Assembly: GCA_044225675.1 (NCBI GenBank)
Contig: JBGAIH010000023.1
Coordinates: 17,055-81,054 of the forward strand
DNA: 64,000 bases
Direction of reading: 5' to 3'
Origin: JACMQX01 sp044225675
GTDB taxonomy: Bacteria > Pseudomonadota > Gammaproteobacteria > Burkholderiales > Burkholderiaceae_C
The notes under the pieces are model-generated. The model worked only from the letters and a program-made list of their open reading frames with translations. It did not search any database and was not told the DNA's origin. The position numbers and the translations under genes were made by a program. Of the stretch, positions 24,971 to 33,006 are shown piece by piece; within the stretch, counting starts at the first letter, position 1; each line of letters begins with the position of its first letter.

Positions 24971-25009
24971 ATCAGATGACAATTTCTGAAAATTTCAGGG
25001 ATCAGATGA
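24971..25009. promoter_or_regulatory. Candidate operator between cytochrome operon and MocR regulator
   Basis: In an unusually AT-rich patch, the 9-mer ATCAGATGA occurs at 24971-24979 and again at 25001-25009, 30 bp apart. Between them is an inverted repeat CTGAAA-A-TTTCAG (24986-24998). Paired direct repeats are known as MocR-family operators, so autoregulation and control of the cytochromes are plausible. The second copy overlaps the regulator start codon. Confidence 0.4.
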
Positions 25010-26430
25010 GCAAAACATCCGCAGCCATGAAGCGCTACGAGGCCCTCGCCGATCTGCTGGCCGCCGACATCCGGGAAGGACGTCTCGCACCCGGCACGCG
25101 GCTGCCCTCCATCCGCAGCCTGACGGCGCGCCACGGCGTGAGCCCGTCGACCGCCTTCCAGGCCTACTACCGTCTGGAGGACAAGGGTCTGGTGCGGGCG
25201 CGCGAGCGCTCCGGCTACTTCGTGGCCGGCACCGAAGGTCCGGCCCTGCCGCAGCCGGCGCGCCGCGGCGTGTCGCGGCTGCGCGCGACGGTGGACGTGA
25301 GCGAACTGGTTTTCAGCGTGCTGGATGCGGCGCGCGACCGCAGCATCGTGCCGCTGGGTTCGGCCTTCCCGTCGCCCGACCTGTTTCCGCACCGCCGGCT
25401 GGCCCGCTCGCTCGGGCGCATGGCGCGGCAGGCCGGGGCCTGGGATCCGCTGTCGGATCTGCCGCAGGGGCATGCGGGCCTGCGCCAGCAGATCGCCCAG
25501 CGCTACCTGGGTCTGGGCCTGCGAGTGCCGCCCGACGACATCATCGTCACCAACGGCGCGCTGGAGGCGCTGAACCTCGCGCTCAGCGCCGTGGCGCAAC
25601 CGGGCGACCTGATCGCCGTGGAGTCGCCCGGCTTCTATGCGGGGCTGCAGGCGCTGGAGCGCTTGCGCATGCGGGCGCTGGAGGTGCCGGTGCATCCGGG
25701 CGGCGGGCTGGATCTGGCTGCGCTGGCCGAGGCCTTGCGGCGGCACCCGGTTCGTGCCTGCTGGTTCATGACGACCTTCCAGAACCCCACGGGCGCCAGC
25801 CTCGACGAGGCACGCAAGAAGGAGCTGGTCGCGCTGCTGGCGGCGCACGACGTGCCGCTGATCGAGGACGACGTCTATGGCGAGCTGTATTTCGGCAGCC
25901 GCGCGCCGCTGCCGGCCAAGGCCTTCGACCGCAAGGGCCTGGTGATGCACTGCAGCTCCTTCAGCAAGACGCTGGCGCCCGGCTGGCGCGTCGGCTGGAT
26001 CGCAGCGGGCCGCTTTGCCGAGCGCGTGCAGCGCCTGCGGTTGACGACCTCGCTGTCGGCGAGCCTGCCGGCGCAGGCCGGGCTGGCCGACTATCTTCAG
26101 CAGGGCGGCTATGACCGGCATCTGCGCCGGCTGCGCCATGCGCTGGAGGCGCAGCAGGCAGCCATGCTGGCGTCGATCGCCCGGCACTTTCCGGCCGGCG
26201 TGCGGGTCGCGCGCCCGCAGGGCGGCTACTTCCTGTGGCTCGAACTGCCGCGCGGCGCAGACACGCTGGCTCTGCATCGCGAGGCCGCCGCGCGCGGCAT
26301 CAGCATCGCGCCGGGGCCGATGTTCTCGGCGCGGCGGGCCTTCGGCCAGGCGCTGCGCCTGAACTGCGGCTGGCCCTGGGACGAACGCATGGAGGACGCG
26401 ATGCGCACCCTGGGCCGTCTGCTGCGCTGA
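25006..26430 (+). CDS. MocR/PdxR-family regulator (GntR HTH + aminotransferase domain)
   Basis: A 474-residue fusion regulator. Residues 1-80 form a GntR winged helix (YEALADLLAADIREGRL, GTRLPSIRSLTARHGVSPSTAFQAY). From about residue 105 a fold-type I aminotransferase domain follows, with NPTGAS, DDVYGEL and the PLP lysine in SSFSKTLAPGWRVGW near 325. Such proteins bind PLP or an amino-acid-PLP adduct and control transcription. ATG 25006 is chosen; an in-frame ATG at 24976 has no better ribosome site. It is divergent from the cytochrome operon. Unusual in having multihaem cytochromes rather than vitamin B6 or amine genes as neighbour. Confidence 0.9.
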   Translation: MSKTSAAMKRYEALADLLAADIREGRLAPGTRLPSIRSLTARHGVSPSTAFQAYYRLEDKGLVRARERSGYFVAGTEGPALPQPARRGVSRLRATVDVSELVFSVLDAARDRSIVPLGSAFPSPDLFPHRRLARSLGRMARQAGAWDPLSDLPQGHAGLRQQIAQRYLGLGLRVPPDDIIVTNGALEALNLALSAVAQPGDLIAVESPGFYAGLQALERLRMRALEVPVHPGGGLDLAALAEALRRHPVRACWFMTTFQNPTGASLDEARKKELVALLAAHDVPLIEDDVYGELYFGSRAPLPAKAFDRKGLVMHCSSFSKTLAPGWRVGWIAAGRFAERVQRLRLTTSLSASLPAQAGLADYLQQGGYDRHLRRLRHALEAQQAAMLASIARHFPAGVRVARPQGGYFLWLELPRGADTLALHREAAARGISIAPGPMFSARRAFGQALRLNCGWPWDERMEDAMRTLGRLLR

Positions 26431-26468
26431 GGCGGCCCGCGTTCACGAACCGCCGTGCAAGCCCTGTG

Positions 26469-26533
26469 GGTCGATCAGGTCGATCGATCAGGTCGGTCGA
26501 TCAGGTCGGTCGATCAGGTTGGTCGATCAGGTT
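26469..26533. repeat. 13-bp tandem array, 5 copies, over the ferredoxin stop codon
   Basis: Five consecutive 13-bp units, 26469-26481 to 26521-26533, consensus GGTCGATCAGGTC with one-base variants. The minus-strand TGA stop of the 2Fe-2S ferredoxin (26527-26529) lies in the fifth unit. Between convergent genes; each unit also carries the palindrome TCGA. Confidence 0.95.
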
Positions 26534-26814
26534 GGCAGCCGCAAGGCCACATCCGAATCCGGATGCGCCACGCAGGGCAGGATCCAGCCCTCGTCCTTCT
26601 CCTCGCGCGACAGGCCGGGCCATTCGATGCGGTAGTGCACGCGTCCTGCTTCGAGCAGGCAGATGCAGGTGCGGCAGGTTCCATTGCGGCAGGAGCTGGC
26701 CATCGCGATGCCGGCGGCTTCGGCGGCCAGCAGCAGCGGCAGGCCGTCCGGTGCGTCGAAGGCCGGACCGTCCGGCACGATGCGCGCGCGGTGGACTGCC
26801 CGCCCGTCCGCCAT
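26527..26814 (-). CDS. 2Fe-2S ferredoxin
   Basis: A 95-residue plant-type ferredoxin. The cluster ligands are SSCRNGTCRTC (C-x4-C-x2-C) near residues 38-46 and a fourth cysteine in WILPCVAHP near 83. The opening is a beta strand without signal peptide, so it is cytoplasmic. The start ATG 26814 lies 5 bases after the stop of the DUF2177 gene, suggesting coupled translation. Its redox partner is unknown. The final codons lie in the 13-bp array, so length could vary if the repeat number changes, though every copy keeps a TGA in the same relative position. Confidence 0.88.
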   Translation of the reverse strand: MADGRAVHRARIVPDGPAFDAPDGLPLLLAAEAAGIAMASSCRNGTCRTCICLLEAGRVHYRIEWPGLSREEKDEGWILPCVAHPDSDVALRLPT

Positions 26815-26819
26815 GGGCG

Positions 26820-27227
26820 TCAGCGGCTGGCCCAGGCCGTGGTGGCGAACCAGCCGGCGGTGGCCGAGGCACTGGTCACGGCCGCACCCCAGGCCATGTC
26901 GATCAGCGAGATGCCCAGCGGCCAGCCCTTGAGCGTGGCGAGGTTGGTCATGTCGTAGGCACCGTAGGCCATCAGCCCCAGCAGCGCGCCCAGCACGGCG
27001 GCGCGCTGCCACTGCTGCGCCTCCAGACCCGGCAGGATGGCGAACACGATGATGCCCACGACGTAGCAGAGGTAGAACAGCGCGGCCGGCACGATGCGCG
27101 GACTCTCCAGCATCAGCGGGCCGATCTGCGCCTTGTAGGTCGAGCCCATGAGCAGGCCGAGCCAGATGCCGTCAAGCACGAGGAAGACGACGAGGGTGCT
27201 CAGGTAGGCGACGAGATAGCGGCTCAT
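26820..27227 (-). CDS. DUF2177 integral membrane protein
   Basis: A 135-residue protein with four hydrophobic segments (LVAYLSTLVVFLVLDGIWLGLL, IVPAALFYLCYVVGIIVFAIL and two more, named here by their starts) and the family marker GAYDMTNLATLKGWPL. DUF2177 proteins are small inner-membrane proteins of unknown function, often near photolyase/cyclopropane-lipid or ferredoxin genes. ATG 27227 is preferred over an upstream in-frame start at 27356 that would add a basic, non-family N-terminus. It precedes the ferredoxin by 5 bp and is probably cotranscribed. Confidence 0.87.
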   Translation of the reverse strand: MSRYLVAYLSTLVVFLVLDGIWLGLLMGSTYKAQIGPLMLESPRIVPAALFYLCYVVGIIVFAILPGLEAQQWQRAAVLGALLGLMAYGAYDMTNLATLKGWPLGISLIDMAWGAAVTSASATAGWFATTAWASR

Positions 27228-27318
27228 GGCGGGGTGTCCGGTTGGCAAGGGTTGGGGCCCTTCATGCTCGGCCCGGCGCGCGCGGCGGTCGGTGCGCCGG
27301 GTCACGCAGGCTGCATGA

Positions 27319-28809
27319 TCATACCGGCCGTGCCGGAGGACGCAGGGGTCGCTCACCCAGGCAGGGACGGGTGCGGGGCGATTCCCGGTGTCGGGGTGGN
27401 NNNNNNNNNNNGGCCGGGGTTGAAGGGGCCGGGGTTGAAGGCGCCGTGGCGAGGGTCGGGCCCGCAGCGTTCGTGCGCGCCGGAATCCATCGCATCAGCG
27501 CCGCCAGCAGATCGTCAGGGTCCACCGGCTTGCCGATGAAATCGTTCATGCCCGCGTCCAGGCAGCGGTCCCGGTCCTGGGGCATGGCGTTGGCGGTGAG
27601 CGCCAGGATGGGCAGGGCCTGGCGCTGCGGCATGCGGCGGATCTCGCGCGTGGCGGCCACGCCGTCCATCACGGGCATCTGCATGTCCATGAGCACCACG
27701 TCATAGTGCCCATGGCGCACCTTGTCGCAGGCGACGCGGCCGTTGGCGGCGACGTCCACGCTGAAGCCCGCCTCGGTCAGCACGATGGTGCCCAGCTCCC
27801 GGTTGAGCTCGTTGTCTTCCACCAGCAGGATCCGCGCGCCCTGGCGTTCGGCCAGCCCCGGCAGGCGCTGGCGCTGCGCGTCGGTCGGTGCGGGCAGGCC
27901 GGACGGATACAGGCGGTGGGTGATGCTGCGGCCGATGCCCAGGATGCCCAGCAGCCTGCCCTCGGGGTCGTGGAACGGGGCCTTCACGGTGTCGAAGAGT
28001 TCGCGCCGGCCGTCCTTGTACTCGCGCCATTCCTCGCGCCGGCTCGGCGCCAGCGTGGTGAGGATTTCGCGGTCCACCGCCTCGACCGACTCGGCCCAGG
28101 GCCGCGCGATCAGCTCGCGGTCGACCCGACCCACGATGTGCTCGGAAGGCAGGCCCAGCAGCTCGGCGAAGGCCTGGTTGCAGCCGCGGTAGATGCCATC
28201 GGGGCTCTTGAAGAAGATCGGGTCCGGGATCGCGTCGAGCAGCGAGCGCAGCGTGGCCTGCTCGCGGCGCTTTTCCTCGGCTGCGCGAAGCTGCGCCGTC
28301 ACGTCCTTGTAGGTGACGACCACGCCCACGGTGCGGCCGCGCAGGCGCTTGGGATGCACCCGCCGCTCGAACACGCGCCCGTCACGGAGTTCCACCAGGT
28401 CCAGGGCCTGTTCCTCCGGCGCGATGCGGCGCCGGTCGATCAGCCCGCGCAGCCGGTCCGGGTCGCGCACCTGGGCCAGCTGCAGCCGCGCCAGCGCCTG
28501 CTCATCGAGAACTTCGAGGCAGTCCTCGGGAATGCCCCACATCTCGATGAAGGCAATGTTGTAGTGCACCGCACCGTCGGCAAAGCGGATCGCCACGATG
28601 CCGTCGCTGGTGGCGTCCAGGGTCGCGAGCAGCAGCCATTGCGCGCTGCGGGCCCGGGCCAGCTCGCGCGTGCGCTCCCGCAGGGCCGCGCGCGTGCGGG
28701 CCAGCTCCTGCTCGAGCGACGAGACCTGCAGTCCGCGACGCGGGTCATCCGGATCGCAGTCCAGTCCGTCTTCTTCGCGGACCGGCAGCGGGGAAAGGGC
28801 GCTGATCAT
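27319..28809 (-). CDS. PAS-PAS-receiver protein without histidine kinase domain (C-terminus interrupted by gap)
   Basis: About 496 residues. A coiled-coil (LEQELARTRAALRERTRELA) leads into PAS 1 (about 55-165), PAS 2 (about 185-305, with FFKSPDGIYRGCNQAFAELLG) and a receiver domain (about 330-450: ILLVEDNE, phospho-acceptor in VLMDMQMPVMDG, ALTANAM, KPV). The HisKA and HATPase modules expected between PAS and receiver in hybrid kinases are absent; only a 30-residue linker is there. ATG 28809 has AGGAG 7 bases upstream. The tail is a PSTPA repeat broken by 12 Ns, so the true end is uncertain. It probably acts as a sensor-output adaptor for a kinase encoded elsewhere. Confidence 0.8.
   Translation of the reverse strand: MISALSPLPVREEDGLDCDPDDPRRGLQVSSLEQELARTRAALRERTRELARARSAQWLLLATLDATSDGIVAIRFADGAVHYNIAFIEMWGIPEDCLEVLDEQALARLQLAQVRDPDRLRGLIDRRRIAPEEQALDLVELRDGRVFERRVHPKRLRGRTVGVVVTYKDVTAQLRAAEEKRREQATLRSLLDAIPDPIFFKSPDGIYRGCNQAFAELLGLPSEHIVGRVDRELIARPWAESVEAVDREILTTLAPSRREEWREYKDGRRELFDTVKAPFHDPEGRLLGILGIGRSITHRLYPSGLPAPTDAQRQRLPGLAERQGARILLVEDNELNRELGTIVLTEAGFSVDVAANGRVACDKVRHGHYDVVLMDMQMPVMDGVAATREIRRMPQRQALPILALTANAMPQDRDRCLDAGMNDFIGKPVDPDDLLAALMRWIPARTNAAGPTLATAPSTPAPSTPAXXXXPPRHRESPRTRPCLGERPLRPPARPV
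27400..27411. other. Assembly gap (12 Ns)
   Basis: Twelve undetermined bases inside the 3' end of the PAS-receiver gene, directly next to a 15-bp tandem repeat. The real length is unknown; collapse of further repeat units is likely. Confidence 0.98.
27412..27441. repeat. 15-bp coding tandem repeat beside the gap
   Basis: Two perfect 15-bp units (27412-27426, 27427-27441) encoding PSTPA on the minus strand at the C-terminus of the PAS-receiver protein. Confidence 0.9.
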
Positions 28810-29056
28810 GGCAAGCTCCTGGGTTGGCGGGGCTTTCCATGGGTGCAGCGCGCCCGGATGGCGCAAGGTGTCGGTGTGCATGGCATGCCCTTGGCGTGAT
28901 GTCTCGTTGTGAACTCCCTCGCAGGACCTCCATCAGACCACCGCAGCCCGCGCGCCGCCTAGGCATGCGGGCAGGCCGCGCTAGGTATTTTTCTCAAGGG
29001 GCTTGCCCCAGCGGCGACAATCCAGCCTGGATTTTTCTTTTGCAGCACCACCCTTC

Positions 29057-29575
29057 ATGACCGGATACCAAGTTCGCCCCGCCACCGCCCGCGATGTACG
29101 CGCCGTGGCTGAAATTCACGTCGCCGCCTGGAAGGCAGCCTATGCCGACCTGATTCCCGCCGACCAGATCGACGCCCAGACCCTCGACAAGCGCCTGGCC
29201 CTGTGGCGCGACGCCATCGAGTTCGGCGAGCCGCAGGTGCTGGTGGCGACCACGGGCGACACCGTCGTCGGCTTCAGCGGCTTCGACCGCTCTCGCGACA
29301 AGGGCACCCCGGCAACCACCGGCGAGATCTGGGCCTTCTACGCCCATCCGGACCATTGGGGACAGGGCGCGGGCCTGGCCCTGTGGGACGCCACGCGCGA
29401 AGCATGCGTGGAAGAAGGCTTCGAGCGCCTCACCCTGTGGGTGCTGCTGCGCAACGAACGGGCGCTGCGCTTCTATGAGCTGGCCGGCTTCAAGCGGGAC
29501 ATGCCGTCTCTGCGCACCGTGCCTGCAGGCAGCGTCCGGCTGGAGGAGATCCGGCTCAAGCGCCCGCTCGACTGA
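29057..29575 (+). CDS. GNAT-family N-acetyltransferase
   Basis: A 172-residue Gcn5-related acetyltransferase. It begins YQVRPATARDVRAVAEIHVAAWKAAYADL, a common RimI-like opening (key residues RPATARDV), and has the acetyl-CoA loop HPDHWGQGAGLAL near residues 96-108, followed by LTLWVLLRNERALRFYELAGF, the standard C-terminal motif. The substrate (small molecule or protein N-terminus) cannot be told. The ATG at 29057 follows a 247-bp divergent region shared with the PAS-receiver gene. The DUF808 gene follows after 25 bp, so the two may be cotranscribed. Confidence 0.9.
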   Translation: MTGYQVRPATARDVRAVAEIHVAAWKAAYADLIPADQIDAQTLDKRLALWRDAIEFGEPQVLVATTGDTVVGFSGFDRSRDKGTPATTGEIWAFYAHPDHWGQGAGLALWDATREACVEEGFERLTLWVLLRNERALRFYELAGFKRDMPSLRTVPAGSVRLEEIRLKRPLD

Positions 29576-29600
29576 CCCTGAACCCTGACGGAGAGACGCC

Positions 29601-30509
29601 ATGGCATCCAGCCTGATCGCCCTGATCGACGACATCGCCACCATCCTCGACGACGTCTCGGTTCTCACCAAGGTCGCGGCCAAGAAGACGGCCGGCGTGC
29701 TTGGCGACGACCTGGCACTCAACGCGCAGCAGGTCTCGGGCGTCAAGGCCGACCGCGAGCTGCCCGTGGTCTGGGCCGTGGCCAAGGGATCGTTCATCAA
29801 CAAGGCGATCCTCGTGCCCTCGGCGCTGGCGATCAGCGCGTTCGCGCCCTGGGCCGTCACGCCCCTGCTCATGGTGGGCGGCGCCTTTCTGTGTTTCGAG
29901 GGCTTCGAGAAAATCGCGCACAGGCTGCTGCACAGCCGCGCCGAGGATGAGGCCCACCGCGAGGAACTCGCCCAGGCGTTGGCCAATCCGGCCGTCGACC
30001 TCGTGGCGGTCGAGAAGGACAAGATCAAGGGCGCGGTCCGCACCGACTTCATCCTGTCGGCCGAAATCATCGCGATCACGCTCGGCACCGTCACGGCCCA
30101 GCCCTTTGGCACGCAGTTTGCCGTGCTGGCCGGCATCGCCCTCGTGATGACGGTGGGCGTCTATGGCCTGGTGGCGGGCATCGTCAAGCTCGACGACCTC
30201 GGCCTGCATCTGAGCCGCGCCGCCAGTGGCGCCGCCCGCGCGGTCGGCGGCGGCATCCTGGCGGCGGCGCCGTGGCTCATGAAGGCGCTCTCCATCGCCG
30301 GCACGGCGGCCATGTTCCTCGTGGGGGGAGGCATCCTGACGCACGGCATTCCCCCGCTGCACCACTGGATCGAAGGCGTCGCCAGCAGCGCCGGACCGGC
30401 GCTCGGCGCGGTGCTGCCGACGCTGCTTGACGGCGTGGCGGGCGTCATCGCAGGTGGCATCGTGCTGGCGGGCTGGACGCTGGTGCGGCGCCTGTTCAAG
30501 CGGTCATGA
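29601..30509 (+). CDS. DUF808 (YedI-like) membrane protein
   Basis: A 302-residue inner-membrane protein. The N-terminus IALIDDIATILDDVSVLTKVAAKKTAGVLGDDLALN is the DUF808/YedI signature (key residues LLDDIATILDDV-type), followed by ELPVVWAVAKGSF and GGAFLCFEGFEKIAH. Around six hydrophobic segments are seen. The function of the family is not established. ATG 29601 has GGAGA about 7 bases upstream. It is 25 bp after the GNAT gene and 61 bp before the methyltransferase gene on the same strand. Confidence 0.9.
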   Translation: MASSLIALIDDIATILDDVSVLTKVAAKKTAGVLGDDLALNAQQVSGVKADRELPVVWAVAKGSFINKAILVPSALAISAFAPWAVTPLLMVGGAFLCFEGFEKIAHRLLHSRAEDEAHREELAQALANPAVDLVAVEKDKIKGAVRTDFILSAEIIAITLGTVTAQPFGTQFAVLAGIALVMTVGVYGLVAGIVKLDDLGLHLSRAASGAARAVGGGILAAAPWLMKALSIAGTAAMFLVGGGILTHGIPPLHHWIEGVASSAGPALGAVLPTLLDGVAGVIAGGIVLAGWTLVRRLFKRS

Positions 30510-30570
30510 GCTTCGAGACGCAGCGTCATGGGCAGGCACCGTTGGCGGGCATCGTGGCCAGGCATCATGG

Positions 30571-31818
30571 GTGACCCGCGTGGATGAGCCATTCGTCGTC
30601 CGCTGGACCGAGGCCGGCGCGCCGCGCAGCGCGCGCTGGCGCTCCGAAGCTGGCGTCGCCGCGCCCAAGCGCATCGTGCTGGCCGATGACACACTGAGCG
30701 CCGACGACGCCTGGCGCCTGGCGAGCGAAGGCTCGGCCCTGCTGTGGCGGGGCGACTTCCACAATGCGCGCCAGTTGCTGCAGGCGCTGGGGCGGCGAGC
30801 CGACCGCAGGGCGGCACGCCCGGCACGTGGCGCGGGCGCGCGCAAGCCGGGCTCTGGCGCTGCAGAGGCTGCACCCGACAGCCCGGCCCAGGCCTTTCAC
30901 CGGCACCGGCAGGTGCTCGCGCAGCGGGCCCGCATCCTCGGCGCGGTGCTGATCGAGCTGGAGCCGGGCTACCGCATCGCGTTGCGGCGCGCGCCCGACC
31001 TGGCCGACGCGGTCACTGCGGCCTGGGGGCCTTCGGACGGCAGCCAGCAGATCGTGTCGCTGCGCGAACTGCAGGGGCTGGTGGGCGCGCACGAGTGGCG
31101 CAAAAAAGGCGTGGAGATCGCCGCGCTCGGGCCGGCTGCAGGTCGCACGCCGGCCGCCGCTTCGCACCCGCCCTACAGCCGCATCCATGCTCACTACGGC
31201 GTCTTCTCTCCGCTGCGGGGCGAGTACCTGGAGCTGGTGGCCCGCGCGCCGCTGCCCGCCGCCCTGGCGCAGGACAGCCTGGCCTTCGACGTGGGCACGG
31301 GCACCGGCGTGATCGCCGCCATCCTGGCACGTCGCGGCGTGGCCCGCGTGTTGGCGACCGATACCGATGCGCGCGCAGTGGCCTGCGCGCGCGAGAACCT
31401 GGCGCGGCTGGATGTGACGCGGCAGGTCGAGGTGCTGGAGGCTGACCTGTTCCCGCCGGGCCGCGCGCCCCTGGTCGTCTGCAATCCGCCCTGGGTGCCG
31501 GCGCGTCCGACCTCGCCCATCGAGCGCGCGGTGTACGACGAAGGCAGCCGCATGCTGCGCGGCTTTCTGGCCGGGTTGGCGCAGCATCTGTCGCCCGGCG
31601 GCGAGGGCTGGCTCATCCTGTCGGATCTGGCCGAACACCTGGGCCTGCGCACCCGCGACGAGCTGCTGGGCTGGATCGCGGATGCCGGCCTCGCGGTTGC
31701 GGGCCGCGCCGACATCCGGCCGCAGCATCCCAAGGCACAGGACGCGGGCGACCCGCTGCATGCGGCCCGGGCCGCCGAGGTCACCTCGCTGTGGCGCCTG
31801 CGCGCGGAGGCCGCATGA
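30571..31818 (+). CDS. Class I SAM-dependent methyltransferase (PrmC/RsmC-like)
   Basis: About 415 residues. The C-terminal half is a Rossmann methyltransferase: motif I FDVGTGTGVIAAILARRG near residue 240, an acidic VLATDTDARAV, and the NPPW catalytic loop near 307 that marks enzymes acting on amide or exocyclic nitrogens (PrmC, RsmC, TrmN6). The N-terminal 200 residues (WRGDFHNARQLLQALGRR) form a different domain and probably recognise substrate. The start is a GTG, at 30571 or 30580; neither has a strong ribosome site. The stop overlaps the dusC start (ATGA), which favours an RNA- or translation-linked role. Confidence 0.85.
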   Translation: MTRVDEPFVVRWTEAGAPRSARWRSEAGVAAPKRIVLADDTLSADDAWRLASEGSALLWRGDFHNARQLLQALGRRADRRAARPARGAGARKPGSGAAEAAPDSPAQAFHRHRQVLAQRARILGAVLIELEPGYRIALRRAPDLADAVTAAWGPSDGSQQIVSLRELQGLVGAHEWRKKGVEIAALGPAAGRTPAAASHPPYSRIHAHYGVFSPLRGEYLELVARAPLPAALAQDSLAFDVGTGTGVIAAILARRGVARVLATDTDARAVACARENLARLDVTRQVEVLEADLFPPGRAPLVVCNPPWVPARPTSPIERAVYDEGSRMLRGFLAGLAQHLSPGGEGWLILSDLAEHLGLRTRDELLGWIADAGLAVAGRADIRPQHPKAQDAGDPLHAARAAEVTSLWRLRAEAA

Positions 31819-32951
31819 GCGGCGCACCGGCGGCGCACAGACCGGGCTCACCCACGCCGGCACGGCATGCACCGGCGCCCCACGCACCGGCCCGCATCCT
31901 GCTTGCGCCCATGGAGGGCCTGCTCGACTACACCCTGCGTGATGTCCTGACGCGGGTGGGCGGCATCGATCGCTGTGTGTCGGAGTTCATCCGCGTGACC
32001 GGCACGCTCCTGCCCGACAAGGTGTTCCGCCGCATCCTGCCCGAGCTGGCCCACGGCAGCCGCACGCCCGCCGGCGTGCCCGTGCGGGCCCAGCTGCTGG
32101 GCTCCGACCCGGTGTGCCTGGCCGAGAACGCGGCCCGTCTCGCGCAGCTCGGCCCCGAGGGCATCGATCTGAACTTTGGCTGCCCGGCCAAGACCGTCAA
32201 CCGGCATCGCGGCGGCGCCGTGCTGCTCGACGAGCCCGAGCTGGTCGGCCGCATCGTCGCCGCCGTGCGGCGCGCCGTTCCCGCGCACCTGCCGGTGTCG
32301 GCCAAGATGCGCCTGGGCTACAACGACCGTCTGCACGCGGTGGAGTGTGCGCAGGCGATCGAGGCCGCTGGCGCGAGCGAGCTCGTCGTGCATGCGCGAA
32401 CCAAGGCCGACGGCTACCGCCCGCCCGCCTACTGGGAGCAGATCGCGGTGATCCGCGAAGCCGTGCACCTGCCGCTCGTGGCCAATGGCGAGATCTGGAC
32501 GGTGGCCGATGCGCTGCGCTGCCGCGAGGTGTCGGGCTGCGATCGCCTCATGATCGGCCGCGGTGCGGTGTCGGACCCGGGGCTGGCACTCGCGATAATC
32601 GCGGCCGATGCGGGCGCAGGCCCGGCCGCGCAACCGCTGCCGTGGGCACAGCTGCAGCCCTTGATCGCCGGCTTCTGGACGCTGCTGAATGAGGGACTCG
32701 ACGCGCGCTTTCGCGGGGGCCGGCTCAAGCAGTGGCTCAACTACCTGCGGCGCAGCCATCCGCAGGCGCAGGCGCTCTATGCGCAGGTGCGCGCGGTCAA
32801 CGATCTGGCGCAGCTCGAACGGCTCGTGTTCGCGGCGGACTCGCCCACCGACACACCGTCCAGCGAACCGCGCGCCGCCGCACCTGACCACCCCACGCCG
32901 CCCCATGCAAGCGCAACTTATCTGGTTACGCAACTTGCACCGCTGCGGTAG
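31815..32951 (+). CDS. dusC: tRNA-dihydrouridine(16) synthase DusC
   Basis: A 378-residue flavoenzyme that reduces uridine in the D-loop of tRNA with NADPH. ILLAPMEGLLDYTLRDVLTRVGG opens the FMN-binding TIM barrel (key residues APMEG); the catalytic cysteine is in NFGCPAKTVN near residue 121, and VVHARTK and ANGEIWT follow. SEFIRVT near 58 is DusC-like. The first 27 residues are a Pro/Ala-rich extension, and the C-terminal 30 residues beyond the family end are Pro/Ala-rich. ATG 31815 overlaps the methyltransferase stop by 4 bases. Confidence 0.9.
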   Translation: MSGAPAAHRPGSPTPARHAPAPHAPARILLAPMEGLLDYTLRDVLTRVGGIDRCVSEFIRVTGTLLPDKVFRRILPELAHGSRTPAGVPVRAQLLGSDPVCLAENAARLAQLGPEGIDLNFGCPAKTVNRHRGGAVLLDEPELVGRIVAAVRRAVPAHLPVSAKMRLGYNDRLHAVECAQAIEAAGASELVVHARTKADGYRPPAYWEQIAVIREAVHLPLVANGEIWTVADALRCREVSGCDRLMIGRGAVSDPGLALAIIAADAGAGPAAQPLPWAQLQPLIAGFWTLLNEGLDARFRGGRLKQWLNYLRRSHPQAQALYAQVRAVNDLAQLERLVFAADSPTDTPSSEPRAAAPDHPTPPHASATYLVTQLAPLR

Positions 32952-33006
32952 GTTGTAAGCGCCACGCTGCCTACCATCAGGGCTCTTTCAACAAGGAGCT
33001 TTCCTC

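Noticed and set aside
26469..26533. Plasmid-type iterons or replication origin
   Set aside because: No rep gene, DnaA boxes or AT-rich unwinding region nearby, and the array includes a gene stop codon.
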